From assembly GCF_023706045.1 (NCBI RefSeq), contig NZ_BQYL01000001.1, forward strand, positions 310,001 to 374,000: a DNA stretch of 64,000 bases, in the 5' to 3' direction. Each line of letters begins with the position of its first letter. Within the stretch, counting starts at the first letter, position 1. The DNA comes from Kangiella sp. TOML190. GTDB lineage: Bacteria > Pseudomonadota > Gammaproteobacteria > Enterobacterales > Kangiellaceae. Made by a program: the position numbers and the translations under genes. Shown here piece by piece: positions 38,426 to 46,897 of the stretch. The notes under the pieces were generated by a model. The model saw only the letters and a list, made by a program, of their open reading frames with translations. It did not search any database and had not been told where the DNA came from.

Positions 38426-39922
38426 ATGCTACTGATCCCTGCCGAAAATGGCTTTAACAAGCAACAATTGCCTTGGGTAACCTTTACTCTGATGGCGCTG
38501 TGTATTGTTGCTTACATTAGCTTCCAAGGTAATGATGCGAAAGTCATTCAAAAAGCACTAAACCATTACCAACAACAAAACCTCTTGGCACTGGAAAAAG
38601 AAACTTTTGTGCGCTACGCAGAGCGGTACCGTCCGCAATTTTTTTATGCCATAGAAGATCAAGCAATATCCGAGCAGGAGTTAATTCAGCTAATAGTATT
38701 TGATAAACACTTTACCGAAAGGCTAAAGCAACAAAGCAACCTATCGCAGTCATGGCAAAAAAAGCGGGAACACCTAAACCAATTGTTAGAGGAGTCTTCT
38801 ACTCATAAGTATGCTTTTTACCCTTCCGAGCCCAGTTGGTTTATAGCATTCAGCCATATGTTCATGCATGGCAGTATCGATCACCTCATCGGTAATCTGA
38901 TCGTTTTATTTTTATTTGGCTATAACCTTGAGCTGTTATTGGGTAAGAAAAAACTATTAGCTACTTACTTTATATCGGGTCTAGTAGCAGTGGCATTTTT
39001 TGCCATGACTACTGATGATAAGTTTATCCCCTTAGTTGGTGCTTCGGGAGCAATTTCAGGTCTGATGGGCGGCTTCGCTGGTTATTATGGACTGAAAAAA
39101 ATACGCTACTTTTTCTGGATATTTGTGTTTTTCAGCTATATTCGCTTACCCGCATTATTGGTATTAGGTTATTGGCTGCTCAAAGAATTGTTGCAATCTG
39201 GTAATAATGATGGCGTAGCCTATATGGCACACTTTGGTGGCTTAGTTGCCGGATTTTTATGTGTTCTGCTGTTAAAACGTCAAATGGCGGCAAAGCAAGA
39301 GAGCATTGATACGAGCAAGGTAAAGAGCGTAGTTTCAACTAGTGATTCCTTTGCTCATTCGGTCGCTAACACCCAAACTAGCCCACAAATCGCCTTAAAA
39401 CAAAAAGCCAAAGCAGCCGTTAAGGATCTGAACTTCGACTTGGCCAAAGATTATTATTACCAACTGTTAAACCAAGAACCGCATAATGCTGGGTATTTTC
39501 GTGAGCTGTTTAATCTTGAAAAGGATCAACCTAAGTCAAGAGCTTTCAAAGCCTTGGTCGAAAATATCGTAAGTAAATCCCAAACCAATTCCAGCCTTGA
39601 GCGACTTGCCGATACGGCGATGGCGGAAGTTAAGGCGCAGCTTATGGATTATCGATTATTGGATGTGGATATTTTGATGGGCTATTGCCAGCAAAGCCTG
39701 AAGCGCAAAAACCCACTAGCTATTCGCTCGGTGGTCAACTTTCTAATTAAAGTCTATCCCGAGCACCCTGCTTTACCCGATATTTTGCTGCATTTTGCTT
39801 TTGCTATGGAGCAAGCTGGCGACTGGAATACCAAACATAAGGTGCTAAGCTTCTTAAGCAGCCATTACGCCTCTACCTTTGCTGGGCGCGAAGCGCAAAA
39901 AGAATTAGCAGCCAATCACTAA
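38426..39922 (+). CDS. Rhomboid intramembrane serine protease with C-terminal TPR-like region
   Basis: 498 residues. The first helix (16-33) is followed by a soluble insertion, about 35-135, unusual in length for rhomboids. The core has H153 and N157 in H-G-S-I-D-H-L-I-G-N, the nucleophile S207 in G-A-S-G, and the base H269 in A-H-F-G-G. After residue 290 comes a soluble helical region resembling TPR repeats. It cleaves substrates within the membrane; the substrates are unknown. It is convergent with another membrane/TPR-type protein. Confidence 0.88.
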   Translation: MLLIPAENGFNKQQLPWVTFTLMALCIVAYISFQGNDAKVIQKALNHYQQQNLLALEKETFVRYAERYRPQFFYAIEDQAISEQELIQLIVFDKHFTERLKQQSNLSQSWQKKREHLNQLLEESSTHKYAFYPSEPSWFIAFSHMFMHGSIDHLIGNLIVLFLFGYNLELLLGKKKLLATYFISGLVAVAFFAMTTDDKFIPLVGASGAISGLMGGFAGYYGLKKIRYFFWIFVFFSYIRLPALLVLGYWLLKELLQSGNNDGVAYMAHFGGLVAGFLCVLLLKRQMAAKQESIDTSKVKSVVSTSDSFAHSVANTQTSPQIALKQKAKAAVKDLNFDLAKDYYYQLLNQEPHNAGYFRELFNLEKDQPKSRAFKALVENIVSKSQTNSSLERLADTAMAEVKAQLMDYRLLDVDILMGYCQQSLKRKNPLAIRSVVNFLIKVYPEHPALPDILLHFAFAMEQAGDWNTKHKVLSFLSSHYASTFAGREAQKELAANH

Positions 39923-39977
39923 TAATCAACTGCTAAAGCTTTATCTAAGCAAGACGAACTAATCACTACACCAATGG

Positions 39978-41405
39978 CTAGGCCATCATGGCTTGGCAGG
40001 CTTTGAGCAATTGTTCAGCTTCGAATCGGTGTGCACCTTGGGGGTGGTTTTCGATAAGCTGCTTTAGAATCGTGGCAGCTTTGGTATCTTCATGCTCTAT
40101 TTCGGCGAAGTATTTAGCTTGAGCCAATAAAGCTTGCGGCAAATTCGGATCCTGAGCGAATTTTTCTTCTAAATCCTGAGCTAACCAAGCTACTTCCTCT
40201 GCTTGGTTTTTATGCCGAACCTGCTCTATAAGGATCGCTCGAGCATTGGCATTCATGGGCCTAAAGCGCGGCTCTAACCTTCTGATCTGCTGATACAATG
40301 AAAAGGCATTATAAGCATGGCTCTTAAGCTCTGGATTATCAAAATATAATTTTGCAGCCTTAATGGTCCCAGCCATATCTTGCTTAACCAAGTTTAATTT
40401 AACCAACTTGTGATACGCCGCTTCTTGAAACTTTAAATTTTGCCCTGCTTCTAACAACTTGTCTTTTGCATCTTGATAGCGACCTTCTTGAATATAAATA
40501 TCCGCGTGAGCCATGGCTCGTTGCTCTACTGTCAAATCAGCATTTTCATTAGTTGCTAATACCTCAATATCGACTCCATAGCCAAGTTCTGCATGATACT
40601 GATAAACCACATAACCCAAAATGTGGAACATCATTATGTAGAAAAACCCTGTTGCCGTTTGTGACATCAGGAAAACCACCGGATCGGGCAACCAATAATT
40701 AATAAAAAAGGTAGCCCAAGACAAGCTGTAGGTTATGACCGTCACCAGACCAAACAAAATTAAATACGGAAAGCCGATACCAGCAATAGTTTCCAGTATA
40801 TTCAAAGGGTTTATCGAACTCGAAAGGTGTTTACTCATCCCCAAGGTTACTAATACTGCCGGAATAATAAAAGCGACAAACAACAGGTAGAGATAAAGAC
40901 CCGTGTAAGAGAATTTACCGGTGATGGCGACACCGCCCAAAAATAACAGGATAAACAGACCTATAACTTTTACCGTCATTCCATCAGAATCATAAGTCAC
41001 CGTTTGATCATAGGTTGGCGCGATAAAATCACCTTTAGCGGTTTTGCTCAATACTGAAAATACGTAACTGACAAGCATTGCCATTAAAGCCAGCCGTAAA
41101 ATCAATCCAACAAAGCCAATAGGAATAATATCGATTAAAAAGCCTATCACTAAGCTGGCAATCGCATAAAATAACAAAAAAGACTTAGCCGGTTTTTGTA
41201 GCGGATATTGATAAAAGGTATTCAGACGATTCCAAAAAGGCTCTACGTGTTGGCTCACGCCGTAGGATGCTAGGTAACGACGGCATAAGACACAGCGCGG
41301 CGCACTCATCTGCGCTTCAACTTCAACGCAATCCATACAAAAAGGAATATCGCACTCCTCACAGTGCCATAAGGCTTGTTTATTATCGTGGTATTTGCAG
41401 TCCAT
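39978..41405 (-). CDS. Zinc-ribbon/B-box-like membrane protein with C-terminal TPR-like repeats
   Basis: 475 residues, family not recognised. The N-terminus holds eight Cys/His ligands in B-box spacing (C3, H6, C15, C18, C23, C26, C38, C41), likely binding two zinc ions. About five hydrophobic segments follow between residues 75 and 275. The last 190 residues are soluble helical repeats (A-D-I-Y-I-Q-E-G-R-Y-Q-D-A-K-D-K-L) like TPR. It is convergent with the rhomboid gene (55 bp apart). The layout suggests a membrane scaffold, which is inference. A terminator hairpin lies 35 bp upstream of its start. Confidence 0.75.
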   Translation of the reverse strand: MDCKYHDNKQALWHCEECDIPFCMDCVEVEAQMSAPRCVLCRRYLASYGVSQHVEPFWNRLNTFYQYPLQKPAKSFLLFYAIASLVIGFLIDIIPIGFVGLILRLALMAMLVSYVFSVLSKTAKGDFIAPTYDQTVTYDSDGMTVKVIGLFILLFLGGVAITGKFSYTGLYLYLLFVAFIIPAVLVTLGMSKHLSSSINPLNILETIAGIGFPYLILFGLVTVITYSLSWATFFINYWLPDPVVFLMSQTATGFFYIMMFHILGYVVYQYHAELGYGVDIEVLATNENADLTVEQRAMAHADIYIQEGRYQDAKDKLLEAGQNLKFQEAAYHKLVKLNLVKQDMAGTIKAAKLYFDNPELKSHAYNAFSLYQQIRRLEPRFRPMNANARAILIEQVRHKNQAEEVAWLAQDLEEKFAQDPNLPQALLAQAKYFAEIEHEDTKAATILKQLIENHPQGAHRFEAEQLLKACQAMMA

Positions 41406-41438
41406 AAGTTTCTCTTTTTATTGTTTTAAATTGGGCAT

Positions 41439-41463
41439 AAAAAATGCGACCCTAAGGCCGCAC
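41439..41463 (-). terminator. Terminator downstream of hppA
   Basis: On the minus strand TGCGGCC/GGTCGCA forms a 7-bp stem with one G-U pair and a TTAG loop, then T6. It lies 200 bp after hppA and just before the zinc-ribbon gene. Confidence 0.75.
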
Positions 41464-41547
41464 TTTAGCAAGTAATTTTACTATTTTAAATATCTCTTTT
41501 AACTAGCCATTTCAGAAGGCACACAAGATAAAAATGAGGAAATTCAA

Positions 41548-41632
41548 CTCTAACGAGGTAAATTGAGAATTTTAGTTAGGGAATTTACGTTTGTAAATGA
41601 CCGCTTGGATTCTCAATTTAACAAAGTTAGAG
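41548..41632. repeat. Nested palindromic element in the hppA 3' region
   Basis: Three nested pairs of arms share one centre: CTCTAAC/GTTAGAG (outer), AAATTGAGAAT/ATTCTCAATTT (11 bp) and ATTTAC/GTAAAT (inner). In total 85 bp, cruciform-like, with no coding capacity. Confidence 0.7.
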
Positions 41633-41662
41633 CTTAATTTAACCATTTTTGACTCACCTCTC

Positions 41663-43657
41663 TTATCGCAATAGCGGCGCAATCACCAGCGACACAATCG
41701 CCATCACATTAATTAAGATATTCATGGATGGACCTGAGGTATCTTTGAAAGGATCGCCCACCGTGTCACCGACCACTGCGGCGCCATGAGTATCCGAACC
41801 TTTGCCACCAAAGTTGCCCTTCTCCACGTATTTTTTCGCGTTATCCCAAGCACCACCAGCATTGGCCATCATAAGCGCCATTAAAACACAGCCTAACAAA
41901 GCGCCAGCCAGCATCCCACCTAAACCAATCGCGCCAAGTGGCGAAAAGCCGATAATAACGGGGGCAGAAACCGCGATAACACCAGGCAGTAACATCCGTT
42001 TTAGCGCTGCAGTAGTAGCAATATCCACACACTTAGCGGTATCCGGTTCGGCTTTGCCTTCAAGCAAACCTGGGATTTCCTTAAACTGACGACGGATCTC
42101 GTTGATCATATCAAAAGCCGCATCGCCAACCGCAGTCATGGTGATCGAAGCGATTAAAAACGGAATGGTGCCGCCAATTAACATACCGATAAGCACGACT
42201 GGATTGCCTAAGTTTATCTCCGCCAGATTGATTCCTGCAGACTTAATAAAGGCTGCGATAATCGCCAAGGCAGCCAGTGCTGCTGCGCCAATCGCAAAAC
42301 CTTTACCAATCGCCGCAGTGGTATTACCCAACTCATCTAGCGAGTCGGTAATTTCGCGCACTTCTTTGCCCATACCGCCCATTTCCGCGATACCGCCAGC
42401 GTTATCAGCAACTGGGCCATAAGCATCAATTGCCATGGTAATGCCGACCGTTGAGAGCATCCCCACCGCAGCAATTCCAACACCATATAAACCCGCCAAC
42501 TCAGTCGAAGTATAGATAATGCCGCACAACACAAAAATTGGCAGTACTACCGATTGCATACCTACCGACAAGCCCGTGATCATCACCGTTGCAGGGCCAG
42601 TTTCACCCGACTTAGCAATTTTCTTCACTGGCGTTGAGCCGGTGTAGTATTCGGTGATTAAACCAATGGCGACACCACCTACCGCGCCAGCCACTACCGC
42701 CCACCAGTAGTTAGTCGGAATATTCATCTGCCCCGCCAAGAGATAAGCCGCGCCAATAAACAGCAGCGGCGCACCCATGGTGCCAATTCTTAAGGCTGTA
42801 GCTGGTGCTGAACTTGAGAAAAAGCGTACCACCACGATCATAATCATGGATGCAACCATGCCCACAGTTGCCAGCAGCAAGGGGAAAGTCATTAGCGAAG
42901 AACGCAAATCTGGCTGGGTTAAAGTCGCCGCAATGGCAATTGAAGCAATCATGGAGCCGCAATAGGACTCAAAAATATCCGAACCCATGCCCGCAACATC
43001 GCCAACATTATCGCCTACGTTATCAGCAATTACTCCTGGATTTCGTGGATCATCTTCAGGGATACCGGCTTCAACCTTGCCCACTAGATCAGCCCCAACA
43101 TCAGCGGATTTGGTATAGATCCCGCCGCCGACACGTGAAAACAGCGCGACACAGGAAGCGCCCATACCAAAACCTTCTAAGGCATGTACCGCGTGCAAAT
43201 CCGCGGCTGGATTAAAATACCAAAAAAGCCCGCCAAGTCCGATTAAACCGAGTGCCGCCACGCACAAGCCCATAATTGAGCCGCCAAAAAAGGCTACCGA
43301 TAAGGCTGCTGGTGCGCCATCTTTTTGTGCCGCAGTAGCGGTTCGAACGTTAGCTTTAGTCGCAGCATACATTCCCAGCCAACCAGCGATGGATGACGAT
43401 AAAGCACCGGCAATGACCGCGATGGCGGTTTGAGCGCCCAATTTCCACCAAACCAACACTACCAATACCGCCACAAAAGCGGCCAACATGGTGTATTCAC
43501 GCTTCATAAACACCATAGCGCCGAGGTGGATCTGATCGGCGATTTTTTTGATATTGGATTCCCCTTCGGGATATTTTTTGACGAGCAAATAAATTACGAA
43601 TGCAAAGATAAGTCCTACCAAACCCAGCACGGGTGGTAGCGCAAGATTTTCTAACAT
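41663..43657 (-). CDS. hppA: Membrane-bound ion-translocating pyrophosphatase
   Basis: 664 residues from ATG 43657, chosen because GGGGGAT lies directly before it; an upstream in-frame start at 43714 adds a non-conserved, polar 19 residues. About 15-16 membrane helices. The PPi-binding region [11 protein letters not shown] and D-N-V-G-D-N-V-G-D lies at about 190-225. G-N-T-T-A-A-I-G-K has alanine where K+-independent enzymes have lysine, pointing to the K+-dependent class. It couples PPi hydrolysis to H+ or Na+ export; the ion cannot be fixed from motifs. It is divergent from ppa. Confidence 0.96.
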   Translation of the reverse strand: MLENLALPPVLGLVGLIFAFVIYLLVKKYPEGESNIKKIADQIHLGAMVFMKREYTMLAAFVAVLVVLVWWKLGAQTAIAVIAGALSSSIAGWLGMYAATKANVRTATAAQKDGAPAALSVAFFGGSIMGLCVAALGLIGLGGLFWYFNPAADLHAVHALEGFGMGASCVALFSRVGGGIYTKSADVGADLVGKVEAGIPEDDPRNPGVIADNVGDNVGDVAGMGSDIFESYCGSMIASIAIAATLTQPDLRSSLMTFPLLLATVGMVASMIMIVVVRFFSSSAPATALRIGTMGAPLLFIGAAYLLAGQMNIPTNYWWAVVAGAVGGVAIGLITEYYTGSTPVKKIAKSGETGPATVMITGLSVGMQSVVLPIFVLCGIIYTSTELAGLYGVGIAAVGMLSTVGITMAIDAYGPVADNAGGIAEMGGMGKEVREITDSLDELGNTTAAIGKGFAIGAAALAALAIIAAFIKSAGINLAEINLGNPVVLIGMLIGGTIPFLIASITMTAVGDAAFDMINEIRRQFKEIPGLLEGKAEPDTAKCVDIATTAALKRMLLPGVIAVSAPVIIGFSPLGAIGLGGMLAGALLGCVLMALMMANAGGAWDNAKKYVEKGNFGGKGSDTHGAAVVGDTVGDPFKDTSGPSMNILINVMAIVSLVIAPLLR

Positions 43658-43748
43658 AGATCCCCCATTGGTCACTATCTCTTTGATTATTAAATGGTTT
43701 TTAGATAAAGCCAAACCAGTCTAACCAACTTACGACAAATGTACAATT

Positions 43749-43760
43749 TTTATGCATAAA
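43749..43760. promoter_or_regulatory. 12-bp perfect palindrome between hppA and ppa
   Basis: TTTATGCATAAA lies about midway in the 190-bp divergent gap, a possible shared operator. Confidence 0.35.
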
Positions 43761-43800
43761 GTTTAGAAGTTGAGCAGTGTTCTTTCCATTTAAACAGTTG

Positions 43801-43806
43801 TATAAT
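43801..43806 (+). promoter_or_regulatory. ppa promoter -10 box
   Basis: A perfect TATAAT followed by GCGCGCC, the same -10/discriminator combination as at rplY. No good -35 is visible at 17 bp. The start site would be near 43813, leaving a 35-nt leader with AAGG before the ATG. Confidence 0.6.
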
Positions 43807-43847
43807 GCGCGCCATTTTCCAATACTAACTGAATTTAAAGGTATCCC

Positions 43848-44381
43848 ATGAGTTTGGACAACGTATCTGCGGGCAAAGAAGCTCCAGAAGAAATCAACGT
43901 CATTATTGAAATTCCAGCGCACAGCGACCCAATCAAATATGAAGTAGATAAAGAAACTGGTGCTTTATTTGTAGATCGTTTTATGGCCACCTGCATGCAC
44001 TACCCTGCAAACTACGGCTACGTGAACCAAACTTTATCTGCTGATGGTGATCCCGTCGACGTATTGGTACCAACCCCCTTTCCTTTGCTAGCAGGATGCG
44101 TGATCCCGTGTCGCCCTGTTGGTGTTTTGAAAATGTCTGATGAATCCGGACAAGATGCTAAAGTAATCGCTATTCCAACAGGAAAACTCAGCACCATGTA
44201 TCAAGGTATTCATGACATTTCTGAAATCCCAGAACTGCTAAGAAACCAAATCGAGCACTTCTTCGAACACTACAAAGACTTAGAGCCTGGTAAATGGGTT
44301 AAAATTGATGGCTGGGAAGGTGCAGAAGCCGCCAAGCAAGAAATTGTTGATAGCATCAAAGCTTACCAAGATCAGCTGTAA
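43848..44381 (+). CDS. ppa: Soluble inorganic pyrophosphatase (family I)
   Basis: 177 residues, like E. coli Ppa. Metal-binding acids are in A-D-G-D-P-V-D (D66, D68, D71), and M-H-Y-P-A-N-Y-G-Y precedes them. It hydrolyses PPi in the cytoplasm and drives biosynthesis. It is divergent from the membrane PPase hppA, and pfp is 7 kb upstream, so three PPi-using enzymes are close together. Followed by its own terminator. Confidence 0.97.
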   Translation: MSLDNVSAGKEAPEEINVIIEIPAHSDPIKYEVDKETGALFVDRFMATCMHYPANYGYVNQTLSADGDPVDVLVPTPFPLLAGCVIPCRPVGVLKMSDESGQDAKVIAIPTGKLSTMYQGIHDISEIPELLRNQIEHFFEHYKDLEPGKWVKIDGWEGAEAAKQEIVDSIKAYQDQL

Positions 44382-44466
44382 ATTCTGATCCCAAGGTGGT
44401 TTTAAAAAGGCAGCTAAATGGCAAGAGGTTCACCAGCTCTGGACTTCTTGAACTTATAGAAAGACA

Positions 44467-44494
44467 AAAGCCCTTAATTCTAAGGGCTTTTTTA
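44467..44494 (+). terminator. ppa terminator
   Basis: Stem AAAGCCCTTA/TAAGGGCTTT with loop ATTC and a following T-run, about 85 bp after the ppa stop. Confidence 0.88.
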
Positions 44495-44540
44495 ATTTTC
44501 AATCAGCAACATTCTAAATGAATATTTACTTACTCAGTAC

Positions 44541-44619
44541 GTCATTCCCGCGAAAGCGGGAATCTATTCCAATGCTTGTATGATAGTTTAAGGTGGATTC
44601 CCGCTTTCGCGGGAATGAG
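44541..44619. repeat. REP-like inverted pair (clean copy)
   Basis: Two 22-bp arms (44543-44564 and 44596-44617) are perfect reverse complements. Each arm is itself a hairpin: ATTCCCGC, GAAA loop, GCGGGAAT. This BIME-like element fills the gap between ppa and the anti-sigma gene; the rest of 44495-44768 shows nothing else. Confidence 0.85.
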
Positions 44620-44768
44620 AGAAAAGTCTAGTTTGGGTTAGTGCCTTGGCTAAATGGCTGCTTTTTTATTGTCACCAATTTTGGTATTACTTTTTGCGCT
44701 TGAGACCAAAATAATACCTTAGAAGCTTCGCAAAAGCCTTGCCCATCTCTAGTGCTAATTAACAAAAC

Positions 44769-45311
44769 TTAACCAAGAAGATCTTGTAATAGATGACGCT
44801 CGGTTTCATAGCTACGAATCAAACGTTTAAACAACTGCTGATCGTGCGGGTTTTGCGATAACTCTTGGCGGTAGGATTTTTGCGCCATACGCAGATCTTC
44901 CAAAGTACTGCTTAAACTCTCAGGCAGCGCATTTTGCTGCGACTCCATTTTGCTACCCAAAGCTGAATAATAAAGGTTATTGGCTTGCTGCAAGCTTTGA
45001 ATAGTTTTCACTTGCGCTAGATCCAGTTCAGGCATTTGCGGCGCTTTGAGCAAGTTAATGCTTAACAAAGCCACCAACATCACCGAAGCGGCGAGCGCCA
45101 TCGGAAACACAAAACGGCGCGACTTCGGCTTTATCTGCGTGGTAGCCATCGAGCTCTGTTCCGAACTCTGTCCAGAACTTTCTAACGACTCGTCTAGCTC
45201 GCCTGGTCGCTCCAAGCCTTCAATCGCCGTTTTAATACTTGACCATTGATTTTTGCTCTCTACCTCTTTGGGTAAAGCCGCTAGCTGTTTGATTAAGTCT
45301 TGCTCATTCAT
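44769..45311 (-). CDS. Probable anti-sigma factor, single-pass membrane protein
   Basis: 180 residues with a soluble acidic, Ser-rich N-terminal part (1-65), one membrane helix at about 69-87, and a C-terminal helical periplasmic part. It starts 48 bp after the ECF sigma gene. Size, topology and pairing fit an anti-sigma factor that holds the sigma at the membrane; no zinc anti-sigma HxxxCxxC motif is present. Function is inferred from context only. Confidence 0.65.
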   Translation of the reverse strand: MNEQDLIKQLAALPKEVESKNQWSSIKTAIEGLERPGELDESLESSGQSSEQSSMATTQIKPKSRRFVFPMALAASVMLVALLSINLLKAPQMPELDLAQVKTIQSLQQANNLYYSALGSKMESQQNALPESLSSTLEDLRMAQKSYRQELSQNPHDQQLFKRLIRSYETERHLLQDLLG

Positions 45312-45339
45312 ACTTACTCTACCAATCGTATTTTTCTTG

Positions 45340-45369
45340 CTACCGACTGCTACCGACTGCTACCGATTG
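45340..45369. repeat. Three tandem 10-bp units at the sigma gene stop
   Basis: CTACCGACTG occurs twice in tandem and once more as CTACCGATTG, spanning the ECF sigma stop codon. It looks like slippage duplication. Confidence 0.7.
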
Positions 45370-45920
45370 TCGCCGGTAAGCTGCTGCCGCACCAACAAGC
45401 GCGCCCGGTTAAGGTGGGCTTTGCAAGTTCCCACCGCTATTTTTAAGGACTCGCCGATCTCTTTGTGGGTCATACCCATCAAATCGTGCAAAATCAAAAC
45501 ATTTTTAGCCTGCATCGGCAAAGCCGCAATGGCCTTTTCCAGATCCAACTGCTGCGGATTATGGCTGGCAGCAAACTCGTCCTCAAAAGCCTGTTGCCAA
45601 TCTTGATCCGCCAATACCTCGTATTGATATTTGCGCTGATGACCAAGCACCACATTCACCGCAATTCGATATAACCAGCTGCTAAATTTGCTCTTCCCTT
45701 GAAACTTTGGCAGCGCCTGCCAAGCTTTGATAAAAGCATCTTGGCAATGATCTTCAGCCAAATCCTTACGCCCTGTCATCCGCAAACAAAGCAAATAAAT
45801 CTGCTTATGATTTTGCAGATACAAACGCTCAAAAGCCGATAAATCGCCGCCTGCCGCGGCTTGAACCAGTGGCAATTCGTCAGTAACCCTATCGTCTATT
45901 TCAATTGACTGGCTCAACAC
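45360..45920 (-). CDS. ECF-type RNA polymerase sigma factor
   Basis: 186 residues. Region 2 contains F-E-R-L-Y-L-Q-N-H and D-H-C-Q-D-A-F-I-K-A-W near 58-68; region 4 is the helix-turn-helix H-K-E-I-G-E-S-L-K-I-A-V-G-T-C-K near 150. There is no region 1.1 or 3, as in ECF sigmas. The start is GTG at 45920. The membrane protein gene next to it is the likely anti-sigma. The regulon is unknown; no self-promoter motif was recognised. Confidence 0.88.
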   Translation of the reverse strand: MLSQSIEIDDRVTDELPLVQAAAGGDLSAFERLYLQNHKQIYLLCLRMTGRKDLAEDHCQDAFIKAWQALPKFQGKSKFSSWLYRIAVNVVLGHQRKYQYEVLADQDWQQAFEDEFAASHNPQQLDLEKAIAALPMQAKNVLILHDLMGMTHKEIGESLKIAVGTCKAHLNRARLLVRQQLTGDNR

Positions 45921-46149
45921 ATTCGCTATCTATCTATATCCTTCTAACTATAGGATACCAAAAGTTGCTAAAAGGTTTAGTCTTACTTCAAAAATGGCTC
46001 ATAAACTTCAATTAAAAGGTTCATAAAAGGTGCATCGCCAAGATAACGCACTAGGTGACTAGTATTACCTTTAATAAAAACACCAAATATTTTCTATTTT
46101 TGCCGAAAAAGCTGAAACTGTAAGCACCAGCCACATTTGACCATCAAAC
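45921..46149. other. Gene-free stretch upstream of the sigma gene
   Basis: AT-rich, no supportable gene or hairpin. It should contain the promoter of the sigma/anti-sigma operon on the minus strand. It runs into the repeat array at about 46150. Confidence 0.4.
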
Positions 46150-46435
46150 CAGAACAACCTGACTAACGAATCCAAAATACTCTGACCAGTCCGCTGGGAT
46201 AAACTGACGATTTTATGGGCGAAATACTCGGAGATTTAACAGCAGCGTTCGGATACCTAAATGGAAACTACTCGGAGGACAAACTGGAAATGCTTCGGAG
46301 AATTGCTGGTTTGAAAATTTACTGGCACCGCCCCAACTTCCGAGCCAAAACACTCAGACTTCCGAGCCAAAACACTCAGACTTCCGAACCCAAACCAGAA
46401 AGCTCTCCGAAGGCTGCTGGCAAATATCCGAACAA
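46150..46435. repeat. Decayed array of about 13 units of 21-25 bp
   Basis: A core C-[CGT]-G-A recurs with its GA at 46161, 46184, 46206, 46231, 46252, 46275, 46298, then 46342, 46364, 46386, 46409 and 46430; the missing site near 46320 reads CTGG. Two units (46336-46357, 46358-46379) are identical 22-mers and a third is partial. Units blur outward. The period is not a multiple of three, so this is not a protein repeat. Confidence 0.6.
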
Positions 46436-46477
46436 TAGACAACGAAAGCCGTCAATATGACGGCATAAAAAGTTTTG

Positions 46478-46897
46478 CTACCAAATTGATATTTGTACTA
46501 TTTTACTTTCAAGGTCTAAGAACGGATTTGAGCCATGATCATTACAGGTAAAACCTATTCCTTCGATACTTTCTATTAAAACCATTTCTTCGACGTCATC
46601 CCAGTATATATCAGGAAACTTGTCTTGAAGTTCTTTTAAAGTATCACCAAGAGAAATTCCTTGATAACTTCCTTGGTAATCATCTCGACATGAAATACTT
46701 ATGATTTTCTTCTGGTTTTCATCATATATAAAACTCAAGTTCTCAACGAAATATTTAGAAAATTTAGTCCCAGTAAATGCAATATCATTGTTAGATTTCT
46801 TAATAGAGCTAAATGCCTTCTCAATATCTGAAATTGTATTTCCTAACTGTATGCCTGATATTTGTTTTCCTGGAACTATTTCATAGCAATCATTCAT
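46478..46897 (-). CDS. Putative immunity protein
   Basis: 139 residues from ATG 46897 (GAGAGAT upstream); an earlier in-frame start at 46930 lies inside the toxin gene. The start overlaps the toxin stop in an ATGA, the usual toxin-immunity coupling. The protein has two copies of a G-I-x-L-G-x-T-x(3)-[IL]-x(3)-F pattern (near residues 11-26 and 80-95), often seen in small immunity-type proteins opening with V-P-G-K-x-I-x-G. It is acidic with no signal peptide. AT-rich compared with its neighbours. Function is inferred from position. Confidence 0.55.
   Translation of the reverse strand: MNDCYEIVPGKQISGIQLGNTISDIEKAFSSIKKSNNDIAFTGTKFSKYFVENLSFIYDENQKKIISISCRDDYQGSYQGISLGDTLKELQDKFPDIYWDDVEEMVLIESIEGIGFTCNDHGSNPFLDLESKIVQISIW

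Noticed and set aside
41663-43714. Upstream in-frame start of hppA
   Set aside because: The additional 19 residues are polar and unconserved, while ATG 43657 has a strong GGGGG ribosome site.
46336-46391. Two identical 22-bp repeats plus a partial third, considered as a CRISPR array
   Set aside because: The repeats are directly adjacent without spacers, the units decay outward, and no cas genes are present.
46215-46460. 81-codon plus-strand open frame across the repeat array
   Set aside because: The 22-bp repeats change frame each unit, no ribosome site precedes it, and the translation has no protein character.
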